Positions 23,176 to 31,521 of a stretch of 34,533 nucleotides of DNA are shown in pieces. The notes under the pieces are model-generated. The model was not told the DNA's origin, ran no database searches, and was given only the letters and a program-made list of their open reading frames with translations. How positions within the stretch are numbered: the stretch's first letter is position 1; each line of letters begins with the position of its first letter. This DNA is from Candidatus Woesearchaeota archaeon. GTDB lineage: Archaea > Nanobdellota > Nanobdellia > Woesearchaeales > UBA10216. The position numbers and the translations under genes are program-made. The stretch is from NCBI GenBank assembly GCA_016192945.1, contig JACPTE010000011.1:1-34533 (forward strand), given 5' to 3'.

Positions 23176-23262
23176 AGCCCCCGGAGAGATTTGCACTCTC
23201 AGCCTACAGCTTACGAAGTTCGGCACAGAAGTTCTGCCGCTCTGCTGTTGAGCTACGAGGGC
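23176..23262 (-). tRNA. tRNA-Thr(CGT) with a 15-base intron at position 30/31
   Basis: Minus strand from 23262: acceptor GCCCTCG/CGGGGGC (one T-G wobble), D-arm GCTC/GAGC, T-arm GAGAG-TGCAAAT-CTCTC, discriminator T. The anticodon stem only forms after removing 15 bases (23219-23233), giving GCAGC/GCTGT and loop TTCGTAA with anticodon CGT. CGGC/GCCG is the 4-bp central helix with bulges AGA and AAC, cut AG|A and AA|C, exactly matching the required deletion. U73 is normal for archaeal tRNA-Thr. The D-loop has GC where GG is usual. Confidence 0.8.
23219..23233 (-). other. tRNA-Thr intron, 15 bases
   Basis: AACTTCTGTGCCGAA on the minus strand. Both ends fall in 3-base bulges around a CGGC/GCCG helix, and the distal part closes as AC/GT with a TTCT loop. 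It sits in the anticodon stem rather than at the usual 37/38 site. Confidence 0.7.
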
Positions 23263-23338
23263 GTGTTTGAAAAAATAAGCAACGAATTCAATTTAAATAT
23301 CTTTCTACCACTGGGCTACGGAGGCATCATTGCAGGAG

Positions 23339-23497
23339 TCAGTCCAGTGCTGACAGCATCTTGTCCTTCTCCCTGAACTTTCCCTGGCACTCAAAGCAGA
23401 CTGGATGAACCTTTCCCTTGGCATCCCTTACAAGCGTTCCCACTATCTTCTTCAGAAAGGTCTCTGCAATCTGCTTTCTGCATATATCGCATCTCAT
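23339..23497 (-). CDS. Small zinc-finger protein (two CxxC pairs)
   Basis: A 52-residue protein MRCDICRKQIAETFLKK, then DAKGKVHPVCFECQGKF: a CxxC near the start and a second CxxC 28-31 residues later, a zinc ribbon. A longer frame from a GTG at 23545 exists, but the TATA box (AAATATTTATA on the minus strand, 23520-23530) lies 23-33 bases before 23497 and would sit inside it, so the shorter leaderless form is chosen. I recall similar tiny zinc proteins in DPANN genomes; function is unknown. Confidence 0.7.
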   Translation of the reverse strand: MRCDICRKQIAETFLKKIVGTLVRDAKGKVHPVCFECQGKFREKDKMLSALD

Positions 23498-23562
23498 CCA
23501 GCCAGTAAACCTTGCAGTGCTATAAATATTTTTGTCCAATTTCACCTGAAATTATAGAAATG

Positions 23563-23571
23563 TTTAAATAC
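23563..23571 (+). promoter_or_regulatory. TATA box of the second giant secreted protein
   Basis: TTTAAATAC lies 23-31 bases before the GTG at 23594, fitting leaderless transcription. It is separate from the divergent TATA of the zinc-finger gene at 23520-23530. Confidence 0.6.
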
Positions 23572-23593
23572 TTGCTCTGGGAACAACAGGATT

Positions 23594-26500
23594 GTGTTGC
23601 CAATCAGAATACCTGGAAAAAGCATTTTCCTTTATTCCAGCCTCTTCATATTCATTCTTGCGCTTTCCATAGCCCAGGCAACACATCTTACCAAAATAAC
23701 AGGAAGAGCAATAGAAAACACGACAGCACCAAAGCCTGACCTGACATTGACAGATGCCATATTCACGCCAGCAAGCCCAACCAGCAATGACTACTTCACG
23801 GTTGACATGGTTGTCAAGAACGCTGGAGGCGCTGCCTCAGGCAATTCTGTTCTAAGCGTGTATGTTGACGGAATAAAAGACTACTGGAGGCTCGGCGTAG
23901 ACTCCATAGAGCCAGGCAATTCAAGAACCATCAGGATATCCCCTGGAAAATGGGCAGCAGGGCAGTACCCATTCAAGGTAACTGCTGATGCTGACAACAC
24001 AATCACAGAATCAGACGAAACCAATAATCTCCTGACAAAAACGCTTACAGTGGCTGCAGCAAGCAGTTCCTCAAGCTCAAGCAGCTCTTCAAGCTCAGGC
24101 GGCGGGGGAAGCAACACGTCAACAAGCAACGCCAGCGGGGGTGGAAGCGGATGGTCTGGAGCACTGGCAGAATTAAGCTCAGGAAACCTTAGCGTCACCT
24201 CAACGCCTACAGGGGCAAATGTGTATGTTGACTATGCATTGCGCGGAACCACTCCTGCAACAATCGCTGACTTGAGCATAGGAATACATAAAGTTAACAT
24301 AAGCAAATACGGATACCAGGACTATGTTCAGGACGTTGCCATAATCTCGGGCCAGACAACCAGCCTGTCACCAGTGCTCGCTTCACTCTCATCATCCAGC
24401 AGTTCTTCAGGTTCAAGCAGTTCTTCAAGCTCGGGCGGCGGGGGAAGCAACACATCATCATCCAGCAGTTCCAGCAGCAGCAGTGGTGGTGGGGGCAGCT
24501 CCAATGCTGTCCCGAACTCAGTAACACTGAACGGGAAGTGGGAATATGTTGTTAATTCAAACGGCGTAAATGGCGCAAGGCCAATAAGCTATGGCTACGG
24601 CGGGCACCCCCTGATTGTGCTTACAGACAGCTCAACCACACTTGGCGGCTCAAACGACTTCATATTCAAAGTGAAAATAACAGGGGCTGGTGAGGCGGGA
24701 ATATGCGGCAGGATGGACAGGAATGGAGTCGGCTTCTGCATGAGCAGGGGCTGGGGCGGGACCAACAACATAATGATTTCACAGTTCTCAGGCTACCCAT
24801 TCAACCCGGGCCACATACAGGCAGGGCCTGCAGTGAACACCGACCAACCAGTATACATCCAGCTGAAAATGCAAGGCAACACAATCTCAGGCAAAGTGTG
24901 GGGAGAAGGACAGACTGAACCTTCATCTGACATGGTAACAGCAACATCAACATTATTCTCAAGAACAGGCGAACTAGGGTTTTATACATACACTTCAAAC
25001 CCCCTGTTCCAGACACAGTCAATCCAGGCAATATCACCAAGAACCTGCACAGACTCTGACAGCGGGATAGCTTACAATACAAAAGGGTATGTCCACATAT
25101 GCGAGTCAAGCTTCGTAAGCAGCAGCAGCGGAGGAGGTTGCACATCCCTCTATGACTTCTGCTCAGGCTCAACATTGGGCGAGTATTACTGCTATGCCAA
25201 CGGCTCTTCAGGCAGTCAAGCTTATGAGTGCCCGAACGGATGCAAAGATGGGGCGTGCGTAAGTGCAACACCAATCAGTAGCGATAATGTCACGCTACAG
25301 CCTGCTGGCTCTAATAATTACAAGCTGTCATTCAAGAACAAGGCAGGAATCTCATACAACTCAAATGTCTTTGCCTTGATTAACGGCAAGGCATCATTCG
25401 GCGAGTCAACCAGCTCAACAACCAAGCACAACCTTGTTTTCAATGAGTCGCCTTTAATGGCTATATATCAGGGTGATTATTTTATTGTAAGCAGGGAAGG
25501 CTACAGCAGGATACTGCAACTCAAAGAAATCAACCCCGGAAGCAGCACAACTGACAAGACAGGAACTTTCAAATTCAGGGATGTTGGAACAGGCGACACT
25601 ATTATACTGACATATGCCGGGCTGACAGGCAGCCTGAATATTGATGGCAACCAATACGCGGTTAAGGTTTCCTCGGACTCTCAAACAGCATCAGTTGCTG
25701 TGGACCTTGATGGCAGCGGGGTTATTGGGGACACCCCCTTTGGCGTCAGCTTGAGCACAAAGGATGATGGCAAGATATACTTTATAGAAAGAGACAAGTT
25801 CGTGTACCTTCAGGTTGCCAATAAGGCAGGGGACTTTGTTGATGTTACGATGGGTTCAAACACTCAGGGAAACCTGGACATAAAAAGTATCGGCGGAGAT
25901 TATTCGCCACCTTCGTCAGTTGAGATGAAGGCGACTTTGGACAGGACATCCTCAGGAACTGGCCAGGCTATTCTGACTGTCGCGCTTAAGGACATCACTG
26001 AAACAGAAACTTCCTGCTCTGACTCTGACGGCGGCAAGGCCTATGGCACTTACGGGACGGTAACAGTGTGCTCTTCCCAGGGGGCTGGCAGCACTGGCAG
26101 CTGCTTCTCGCTTAATGACTTCTGCTCAGGCTCTACGCTGAACGAGTATTTCTGTTATGCCAACGGCTCTGCAGGCCGCGAAGCTTACCAGTGCAAAAAT
26201 GGTTGCAGTGCTTTGCCGGCATGTTTAGAAGAGCAGCCTACCCCAAAACCATACTGCGATGGCGGCCATTATGAGCCGTGCTACTGCAACGAGAACGAGA
26301 ACAAGATATGTGTAATTTCAGTGCCTCTTTCACAGAAGTCTGTCCTGAATGAGGGCGAAACACAGAATATCAATGCTGGCGGCAAAAATTATGAGGTTAC
26401 AGCATCATTCATCGGGGCGGATGGCGTAGTGCTGACAGTGAATGGTGCATTGACAGACACGCTCAAGAAGGGAGACACTTACCTTATGGGTGATGGAGCC

Positions 26501-27439
26501 AAGATTACAATTACCGGAATGACATACTCAAAAGACTTTCCAACTGAAAGAAGTGTTCAGATTGAATTAACACCACCGAGCCCTGAGCCAACCCCGGAAT
26601 ACTGCTCATGCCAGCCACAGCAGCAGAACCTTCCAAAATATGATGTCAGGTTCTCAAGAGGATGGAACCTTGCAGCTCCATTTGTATTCGGCTTAGATTC
26701 TTGGGAGACAGTTACAGAAACAGACTGCTCACCAGGCGACTTCAAGCTGGCTTCATACTTCCCTATTGAAAAAACATTCGGGATATATGAGCTTTCGTCC
26801 AGCCAGGCAGGCCAAGCAGAAACACCACAAACATCTGCCAGCAGGATTCTGGCCAATGCAAAGAGCAGGGTTAGCTCAACCAGCGCAGCAAAAGCATCAG
26901 AGATTGCAAAAAAAGGGCTTGCAGCAACTACAGGAAAGGCAGTTGAAACCAGCACAAAACCAGAAACTTCCAACAGATGGCCGAAAGATATATCAATAAT
27001 CGGGAGAACAAGGCATGATGACGAGCTGCTCCAGAAATACTACAATGTAGAAGACAACGGATACCTAATATCAACTATTGTTAACAGCTGGTGGGTGCTC
27101 TCCACAAGGGATTGCTCAATAAAAGGCAATTTTCGCAGCAGTGATTCCATCATCGGCGTAATCAATGAGCATAACATCAAGCTTGTAAAGGGCTGGAACT
27201 TCCTGAGCGTCACTCCAGACACATTTGACCACACAGTCAACGACTTCAAGGGGACATGCAGCATAAGCAAGGCATACTCCTACAATGCCGAAACGAACTC
27301 GTGGGATAACGCCCTGAACGTGAAGCTCACTCAGGAATCAGTAGGATACGGGATGCTTGTGAAGACAGCAGGCGAATGCGTCCTCGGCTTTGAGTCTGAG
27401 GAGCCTATCACGCCACCCCCACTGCCTAATTCTTCTTAA
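23594..27439 (+). CDS. Giant secreted multidomain protein (CARDB, PEGA, lectin-like and Cys modules)
   Basis: A 1281-residue protein, start GTG-TTG like its upstream partner. Rough order: signal peptide 1-27; ITGRAIENTTA 32-42; CARDB 48-150; Ser-rich linker 155-190; PEGA 197-266; second Ser/Gly linker 267-306; concanavalin/lectin-like beta-sandwich 308-481; divergent Cys module 485-557; beta-rich domain 560-806 with an Asp-rich D-L-D-G-S-G-V-I-G-D stretch; Cys module 807-875; short Cys-rich segment; KSVLNEGE domain 913-996; RGWNLAAP/KGWNFLSV Trp module 1015-1270, interrupted by an Ala/Ser-rich insert (about 1071-1131). No protease motif is seen. It shares most modules with the first giant protein and is probably a cell-surface adhesin or binding partner. 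Confidence 0.82.
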   Translation: MLPIRIPGKSIFLYSSLFIFILALSIAQATHLTKITGRAIENTTAPKPDLTLTDAIFTPASPTSNDYFTVDMVVKNAGGAASGNSVLSVYVDGIKDYWRLGVDSIEPGNSRTIRISPGKWAAGQYPFKVTADADNTITESDETNNLLTKTLTVAAASSSSSSSSSSSSGGGGSNTSTSNASGGGSGWSGALAELSSGNLSVTSTPTGANVYVDYALRGTTPATIADLSIGIHKVNISKYGYQDYVQDVAIISGQTTSLSPVLASLSSSSSSSGSSSSSSSGGGGSNTSSSSSSSSSSGGGGSSNAVPNSVTLNGKWEYVVNSNGVNGARPISYGYGGHPLIVLTDSSTTLGGSNDFIFKVKITGAGEAGICGRMDRNGVGFCMSRGWGGTNNIMISQFSGYPFNPGHIQAGPAVNTDQPVYIQLKMQGNTISGKVWGEGQTEPSSDMVTATSTLFSRTGELGFYTYTSNPLFQTQSIQAISPRTCTDSDSGIAYNTKGYVHICESSFVSSSSGGGCTSLYDFCSGSTLGEYYCYANGSSGSQAYECPNGCKDGACVSATPISSDNVTLQPAGSNNYKLSFKNKAGISYNSNVFALINGKASFGESTSSTTKHNLVFNESPLMAIYQGDYFIVSREGYSRILQLKEINPGSSTTDKTGTFKFRDVGTGDTIILTYAGLTGSLNIDGNQYAVKVSSDSQTASVAVDLDGSGVIGDTPFGVSLSTKDDGKIYFIERDKFVYLQVANKAGDFVDVTMGSNTQGNLDIKSIGGDYSPPSSVEMKATLDRTSSGTGQAILTVALKDITETETSCSDSDGGKAYGTYGTVTVCSSQGAGSTGSCFSLNDFCSGSTLNEYFCYANGSAGREAYQCKNGCSALPACLEEQPTPKPYCDGGHYEPCYCNENENKICVISVPLSQKSVLNEGETQNINAGGKNYEVTASFIGADGVVLTVNGALTDTLKKGDTYLMGDGAKITITGMTYSKDFPTERSVQIELTPPSPEPTPEYCSCQPQQQNLPKYDVRFSRGWNLAAPFVFGLDSWETVTETDCSPGDFKLASYFPIEKTFGIYELSSSQAGQAETPQTSASRILANAKSRVSSTSAAKASEIAKKGLAATTGKAVETSTKPETSNRWPKDISIIGRTRHDDELLQKYYNVEDNGYLISTIVNSWWVLSTRDCSIKGNFRSSDSIIGVINEHNIKLVKGWNFLSVTPDTFDHTVNDFKGTCSISKAYSYNAETNSWDNALNVKLTQESVGYGMLVKTAGECVLGFESEEPITPPPLPNSS
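26015..26222 (+). repeat. Cys-rich module, DNA copy 3
   Basis: Nearly identical in DNA to 19105-19314 (shared runs such as GGCACTTACGGGAC and CTCGCTTAATGACTTCTG), but ending in ALPAC rather than GSGAC. Confidence 0.75.
26330..26579 (+). repeat. 250-base duplicated module, copy 2
   Basis: The counterpart of 20086-20335. In this gene it follows a complete Cys module instead of interrupting one, so it is probably closer to the ancestral placement. Confidence 0.8.
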
Positions 27440-27468
27440 TTTTTCTGCTTTTTTTTCAAAGTTCCCAA
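27440..27468. terminator. T-rich convergent terminator
   Basis: TTTTTCTGCTTTTTTTT follows the second giant gene stop directly, typical of archaeal oligo-T termination sites. The pyrH stop lies at 27469 on the other strand. Confidence 0.45.
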
Positions 27469-28155
27469 TCACCCTATCACAGTGCCCTTAAACTTCTTCC
27501 CAAGAAGGAAACTCTCAAGGTTCATAAGATTCTTGCCAACAACAACAACACCAATCCCTGACTCGTGGGCAAACCTGCTGGCAACAGGGTCAAAAGGCAC
27601 GTTCAAGCCAGGGCTCCACTCAGAGCCGAACATCTTCCTGAACTCATCCCAGGATATCTTACTCAAAGGCTTGGCATCCCTGTGCTCATCAGGGTTGCGG
27701 TCATAAACAAAATCCTTATTGGTGAGGTTCACTATCGTGCCAACTCCAAATTTCCTTGCCAGAAAAGCAGACACATAATCAGTGCTCCAGCCGGGCTTCC
27801 AGCCAGCAGCAACAAGCACCTTCTCCCTGAAATCAACATCCCTGCCAGGGTTGTTAATGACTTCCCTGTAAGCAACATCATGAAGGGCAACCCGCAGAAG
27901 CTCTGCATTAAGCCTGGTTGAAGCCACGCCAATCCAGTCAAGGTCATCCTTCCTCAAGCCCACAACCTCGCCAGCAGCCCTCTGGTAATCCCTGCAAACC
28001 CTCCCGCCGCCGCAAACAACCACAAACCTGAAGCCCTTCCCGGACAGCTTGACAATCAGCTTTCTAAAACCCCTCAGAAAACCAACATCCACGCCAGACG
28101 GCACCAGGACAGAGCCGCCAAGGGAAATCACAAAAAGCCCGGACTTTTCAGCCAT
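27469..28155 (-). CDS. pyrH: UMP kinase (archaeal PyrH)
   Basis: A 228-residue amino-acid-kinase-fold enzyme that phosphorylates UMP to UDP in pyrimidine synthesis. Motifs: FVISLGGSVL at the N-terminus, the glycine-rich VVVCGGGRVCRDYQ, WKPGWSTDYVSAFLA (acceptor site) and VNLTNKDFVYDRNPD (ATP site), all in the archaeal subfamily style. The start at 28155 (MAEKSG) is chosen over 28170 because GTGGTGGG just before it can serve as ribosome-binding site and it begins right before the first strand. It sits alone, convergent with the giant gene. Confidence 0.88.
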   Translation of the reverse strand: MAEKSGLFVISLGGSVLVPSGVDVGFLRGFRKLIVKLSGKGFRFVVVCGGGRVCRDYQRAAGEVVGLRKDDLDWIGVASTRLNAELLRVALHDVAYREVINNPGRDVDFREKVLVAAGWKPGWSTDYVSAFLARKFGVGTIVNLTNKDFVYDRNPDEHRDAKPLSKISWDEFRKMFGSEWSPGLNVPFDPVASRFAHESGIGVVVVGKNLMNLESFLLGKKFKGTVIG

Positions 28156-28192
28156 AACCCACCACTGCAAAAGGCAGGCTTATAAAGGTTTC

Positions 28193-28441
28193 TTAATACG
28201 GGCTGTTTACTTCCAGCCCTTCAACTCTTCTGAAGTCCTTCAGGTTGCGGGTAACGAGCTTTGCTTTCATCTTTTTCGCTGTGGCAGCTATAAGGGCATC
28301 ATCCAGCCCCATTTTGAATTTCCTCCTTAATGCCCCGCCCAACTTGCGCGATTTCACTGTCAACAGGAATCTTCACAAAACCAAGCATAGAATCAATTAT
28401 GAATAGTCAATAAAAACATCAGTATCAATAACAGCCCTCAT
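28193..28441 (-). pseudogene. Decayed VapC (PIN-domain) toxin
   Basis: The gene opens with MRAVIDTDVFIDYS, a perfect PIN start with the first catalytic Asp, then hits a stop. After a loss of roughly 50 codons and frame changes, PIN pieces reappear in two other frames: LGFVKIPVDSEIA, and MGLDDALIAATAKK followed by LVTRNLKDF and VNSPY, the normal VapC C-terminus. Its ATG overlaps the vapB stop (ATGA), as in an active module. It cannot make a working ribonuclease; the antitoxin upstream is intact. Confidence 0.8.
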
Positions 28442-28689
28442 AAGCCGAGCCTCATGCGCCTCTTTTCAGAGCCCTCCCTCATATTCCTTACATACTCCGC
28501 AGAGTCCCCATCAGGGCCCTTTAAAATTCCAAATGCCTTTTCAAATGCATCGCTTTTAAGTTTTCTCATCATAATTCCGCTATCGCAGGTTTTTACTATT
28601 ATTTCATCCCCTACTTTGATGCCTGCTGTTTTCCTTACGTCTTTTGGCAGGGTAATCTGGTAGTTCCTCGTTACCTTTGTAATGCCCAT
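28438..28689 (-). CDS. vapB: VapB-type AbrB-family antitoxin
   Basis: The start at 28689 gives 83 residues beginning MGITKVTRNYQITLPKDVR, the swapped-hairpin AbrB/MazE DNA-binding fold with the typical GIKVGDEIIV turn. The C-terminal half (DAFEKAFGILKG, then YVRNMREGSEKRR) is the toxin-wrapping tail. It normally neutralises a VapC RNase and represses its own promoter. The toxin gene here is broken, so this is now an orphan that may persist as a regulator or as an anti-addiction factor. A GTG at 28698 is an alternative start. Confidence 0.85.
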   Translation of the reverse strand: MGITKVTRNYQITLPKDVRKTAGIKVGDEIIVKTCDSGIMMRKLKSDAFEKAFGILKGPDGDSAEYVRNMREGSEKRRMRLGL

Positions 28690-28709
28690 GATACGCACTA
28701 GATATTCAT

Positions 28710-28722
28710 AGTAATTATTACT
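28710..28722 (-). promoter_or_regulatory. Perfect 13-base palindrome, probable VapB operator
   Basis: AGTAATTATTACT is self-complementary around a central base. A second AGTAAT half-site occurs at 28733-28738 next to the TATA box (ATTTAAATATTAC on the minus strand, about 28735-28747). The position between TATA and start codon suits autorepression. Confidence 0.55.
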
Positions 28723-28863
28723 CGTTTTTTTTAGTAATATTTAAATCTTGCGCTAATTTCGCTTAGTCAGTTATTCTTCTGAATGAGCCCAATGCCATCA
28801 AAACGAAAGCTTTAAATAAAAGCGACCTATACAACAATTATATCTTTGTTTCTGATAAAGGTT

Positions 28864-29508
28864 ATGAAAATGGAATCAATCCAGGTCAAGAAAGGGACAA
28901 CAACAGTAGGGATAGTGTGCAAGGACGGCATAATACTTGCAGCAGACAAAAGAGCCACAGTAGGCGGGCTTATAGCTGACAAGAAGTCCCAGAAGATATT
29001 CACAATAAACGACAGGATGGCCATAACAATGGCCGGCACAGTAAGCGACGCCCAGCTGCTCTACAAGCTGATAAAGGCGGAGCTGAGGCTCAAGCAGCTA
29101 AGGACAGAAAGGGAGCCTAATGTAAAGGAATCCGCAAACCTTCTCGCAGGAATGATTTACGGCAACATAAGAAAGTTCAGCGTAATACCCGGAATCTCGC
29201 ATTTCCTCCTCGCAGGGGTTGATGCAGAGGGCTTCCACCTATACGACCTGTTCGCTGACGGCTCAATAACAGAGATTGACGACTATGTCTCATCAGGCTC
29301 AGGAAGCGTTATGGCATATGGCGTTCTTGAAACAATGTACAGGAAAGACCTTACAGTAAAGGATGCCCTGACAATAGCTGTAAGGTCAGTAAGCGCGGCA
29401 ATATCAAGGGATACTGGCTCAGGAGAAGGGATAGACGCGGTCTCAATCACCAGCGAAGGAGTAAAAACAGTCTTCCACAAGACCATTGACACATCAGTAA
29501 AGGTTTAG
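28864..29508 (+). CDS. psmB: 20S proteasome beta subunit
   Basis: From the ATG at 28864 this is 214 residues. An 11-residue propeptide ends in KKG, cleaved before TTTVGIVC to expose the catalytic Thr1. D17 (AADKR) and K33 (KKSQKI) of the mature chain complete the active site, and SGSGS lies in the expected later loop. It is the proteolytic ring subunit of the archaeal proteasome. AAAGGTT before 28864 serves as ribosome-binding site; the frame also opens at a TTG at 28846, which is less likely. A TATA box is at 28811-28819. The psmB-aCPSF1 neighbourhood is common in archaea. Confidence 0.93.
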   Translation: MKMESIQVKKGTTTVGIVCKDGIILAADKRATVGGLIADKKSQKIFTINDRMAITMAGTVSDAQLLYKLIKAELRLKQLRTEREPNVKESANLLAGMIYGNIRKFSVIPGISHFLLAGVDAEGFHLYDLFADGSITEIDDYVSSGSGSVMAYGVLETMYRKDLTVKDALTIAVRSVSAAISRDTGSGEGIDAVSITSEGVKTVFHKTIDTSVKV

Positions 29509-29578
29509 CATCAGAAATAATCATCATTTTTTTTTGTTACTGGAGTCCTAATAATTTCCGAATATTCAAGGTGTTTCT
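29509..29578 (+). terminator. T-rich stretch after psmB
   Basis: A run of ten T (TTTTTTTTTT-like, about 29526-29535) follows the psmB stop. It can act as an archaeal terminator, possibly partial, since fttA begins at 29579. Confidence 0.35.
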
Positions 29579-31477
29579 GTGAGCAAAATAATAAAAGAGA
29601 TTCTTAAAAGCCTGCCAGAGGAAAAAATAAGCGACGCAGTCTTTGAAGGGGCAAACATAGTCCTGTACACAAAGGACAAGAGCTTCTTCCTGGACAACGA
29701 AGGTATTATAAAAAGGATAGTTGATGACATAAAAAAGCGGGTAGAGCTGCGGCCAGACCCTGAGATAACCATGAACCAGGAAGAGGCGCAGGAAATAATA
29801 AAAAAGATAGTGCCTGAAAAGGCAGGCGTCAGCAACATAATATTTGACACGCACAGAAGCCAGGTTGTTATAGAGGCAGAGAAGCCTGGGCTCGCAATAG
29901 GCAAGCAGGGAAGCATACTAAGGGATATCAGGAACTCAACGCTGTGGGTTCCCCTGATAAGAAGGACACCTGCACTAAGGTCAAAGCTCATAGAAAACAT
30001 AAGAAGCGTACTATACCAGAACTCTGAATACAGGCGCAAGTTCCTGAACAAGACAGGGCACAGGATATACGACGGCTGGCTCAGGGAGAAAAAGAACGAG
30101 TGGATAAGGCTCAGCTTCCTCGGCGCAGGAAGGCAGGTCGGAAGAAGCTGCCTGTTCCTGCAGACGCCAGAGTCAAGGATACTGCTTGACTGCGGAGTGG
30201 ACGTTGCAGCAAGCGACCAGAACGCATACCCCTACCTTGAAGCCCCTGAGTTTGACATAAACCAGCTTGACGCAGTAATAGTAACACACAGCCACGTAGA
30301 CCACTGCGGGTTCGTCCCCTACCTGTACAAATACGGATTCAAGGGGCCGACATACATGACAGCCCCCACAAGGGATGTTTCAGCACTACTACTGCTTGAC
30401 TACATAAAGATAATGCGCTCAGAGGGCAAGGAGGCGATATTCTCCACAGAAGACGTCAAGGAGATGGTCAAGCACATAATCACGCTTGAATATGAGGAAG
30501 TCACAGATGTAACACCAGACATCAGGATAACACTGTACGATGCAGGGCACGTTCTCGGCTCATCAATGATACACCTCCACGTAGGAAACGGGCTGCACAA
30601 CATACTATATACCGGCGACATGAAATACGGCAAGACAATGCTGCTGGAGCCGGCAGTAACCCAGTTCCCAAGGCTGGAAACCCTGATAATAGAGTCAACA
30701 TACGGGGGAAAGGAAAACGCAATGCCCGACAAGAAGGAAAGCGACGAGGAGCGTGGTGAAATAATAAAGGAAACAGTTGCAAGGGGAGGCAAAGTGCTCA
30801 TACCAACCCTCGGAGTCGGAAGAAGCCAGGAGGTAATGCTCATACTAGAGCACTTAGTGAGGACAGGGTTCATAGACAAAATACCGGTCTTCATAGACGG
30901 CCTCGTATGGGACGTGACAGCAATCTACACAGCATACCCCGAATACCTGAACAACAACATAAGAAAGCTCATATTCCACAAGGACCAGAACCCATTCCTC
31001 TCAGAAATATTCAAGGAAGTGGCATCACAAAAGGAAAGGATGCAGATAATAGAGGAAGCAGGCTCATGTGTGATACTTGCAACATCAGGAATGCTCACCG
31101 GAGGGCCAAGCGTTGAATACCTGAAGCACCTCTCAGACAACCCGAAAAACAGCCTCGTGTTCGTCAACTACCAGGGAGAGGGAAGCCTTGGAAGGAGAAT
31201 CCAGCGGGGAGAGCGCGAAATACCATACGGAAACGGCGCAAACACGCAGGAGATAATGCAGATAAAAATGCAGGTGCACAGCGTAGAGGGATTCTCAGCC
31301 CACTCAAGCAGGAAACAGCTGCTGAACTTCCTCTACAAATGCTCGCCAAAGCCAAAGAAAGTCATAATAAACCATGGCGAGGCATCCAGATGCCTGGACC
31401 TTGCAAGCGCCATACACAAGGTAAACAGGATAGAGACAATAGCCCCAAGAAACCTTGAGACAGTCAGGATTAAGTAA
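29579..31477 (+). CDS. fttA: FttA / aCPSF1 transcription termination ribonuclease
   Basis: A 632-residue archaeal CPSF73-like factor that cleaves nascent RNA and ends transcription. It starts with GTG. Two N-terminal KH domains (1-145) include KPGLAIGKQGSILRDI with its GxxG loop. The metallo-beta-lactamase core has GRSCLFLQ, VTHSHVDHCG (HxHxDH), DAGHVLGS and YTGDMKYG; the inserted beta-CASP domain has LIPTLGVGRSQEVM, TSGMLTGGP and VHSVEGFSAH. The length and all zinc ligands look normal, so the nuclease should be active. It follows psmB by 70 bases. Confidence 0.95.
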   Translation: MSKIIKEILKSLPEEKISDAVFEGANIVLYTKDKSFFLDNEGIIKRIVDDIKKRVELRPDPEITMNQEEAQEIIKKIVPEKAGVSNIIFDTHRSQVVIEAEKPGLAIGKQGSILRDIRNSTLWVPLIRRTPALRSKLIENIRSVLYQNSEYRRKFLNKTGHRIYDGWLREKKNEWIRLSFLGAGRQVGRSCLFLQTPESRILLDCGVDVAASDQNAYPYLEAPEFDINQLDAVIVTHSHVDHCGFVPYLYKYGFKGPTYMTAPTRDVSALLLLDYIKIMRSEGKEAIFSTEDVKEMVKHIITLEYEEVTDVTPDIRITLYDAGHVLGSSMIHLHVGNGLHNILYTGDMKYGKTMLLEPAVTQFPRLETLIIESTYGGKENAMPDKKESDEERGEIIKETVARGGKVLIPTLGVGRSQEVMLILEHLVRTGFIDKIPVFIDGLVWDVTAIYTAYPEYLNNNIRKLIFHKDQNPFLSEIFKEVASQKERMQIIEEAGSCVILATSGMLTGGPSVEYLKHLSDNPKNSLVFVNYQGEGSLGRRIQRGEREIPYGNGANTQEIMQIKMQVHSVEGFSAHSSRKQLLNFLYKCSPKPKKVIINHGEASRCLDLASAIHKVNRIETIAPRNLETVRIK

Positions 31478-31487
31478 ACTATTGCAA

Positions 31488-31500
31488 AAAATATATAAAT
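31488..31500 (+). promoter_or_regulatory. TATA box of the RelB/RelE-like module
   Basis: AAATATATAAAT ends 22 bases before the ATG at 31522, which supports that ATG over the one at 31507 and a leaderless transcript. Confidence 0.55.
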
Positions 31501-31521
31501 TCCCAAATGAGAGCGTATCAT

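Noticed and set aside
23176-23262. Plus-strand tRNA reading of the same locus
   Set aside because: The acceptor would contain a C-A mismatch, whereas the minus strand has a T-G wobble, the TAGCTCA start and a proper T-arm.
24055-24510. Repetitive AGC/TCA-rich DNA that could look like a repeat array
   Set aside because: It lies in frame inside the second giant gene and encodes Ser/Gly linkers; there are no spacer units, so it is not a CRISPR array or a non-coding satellite.
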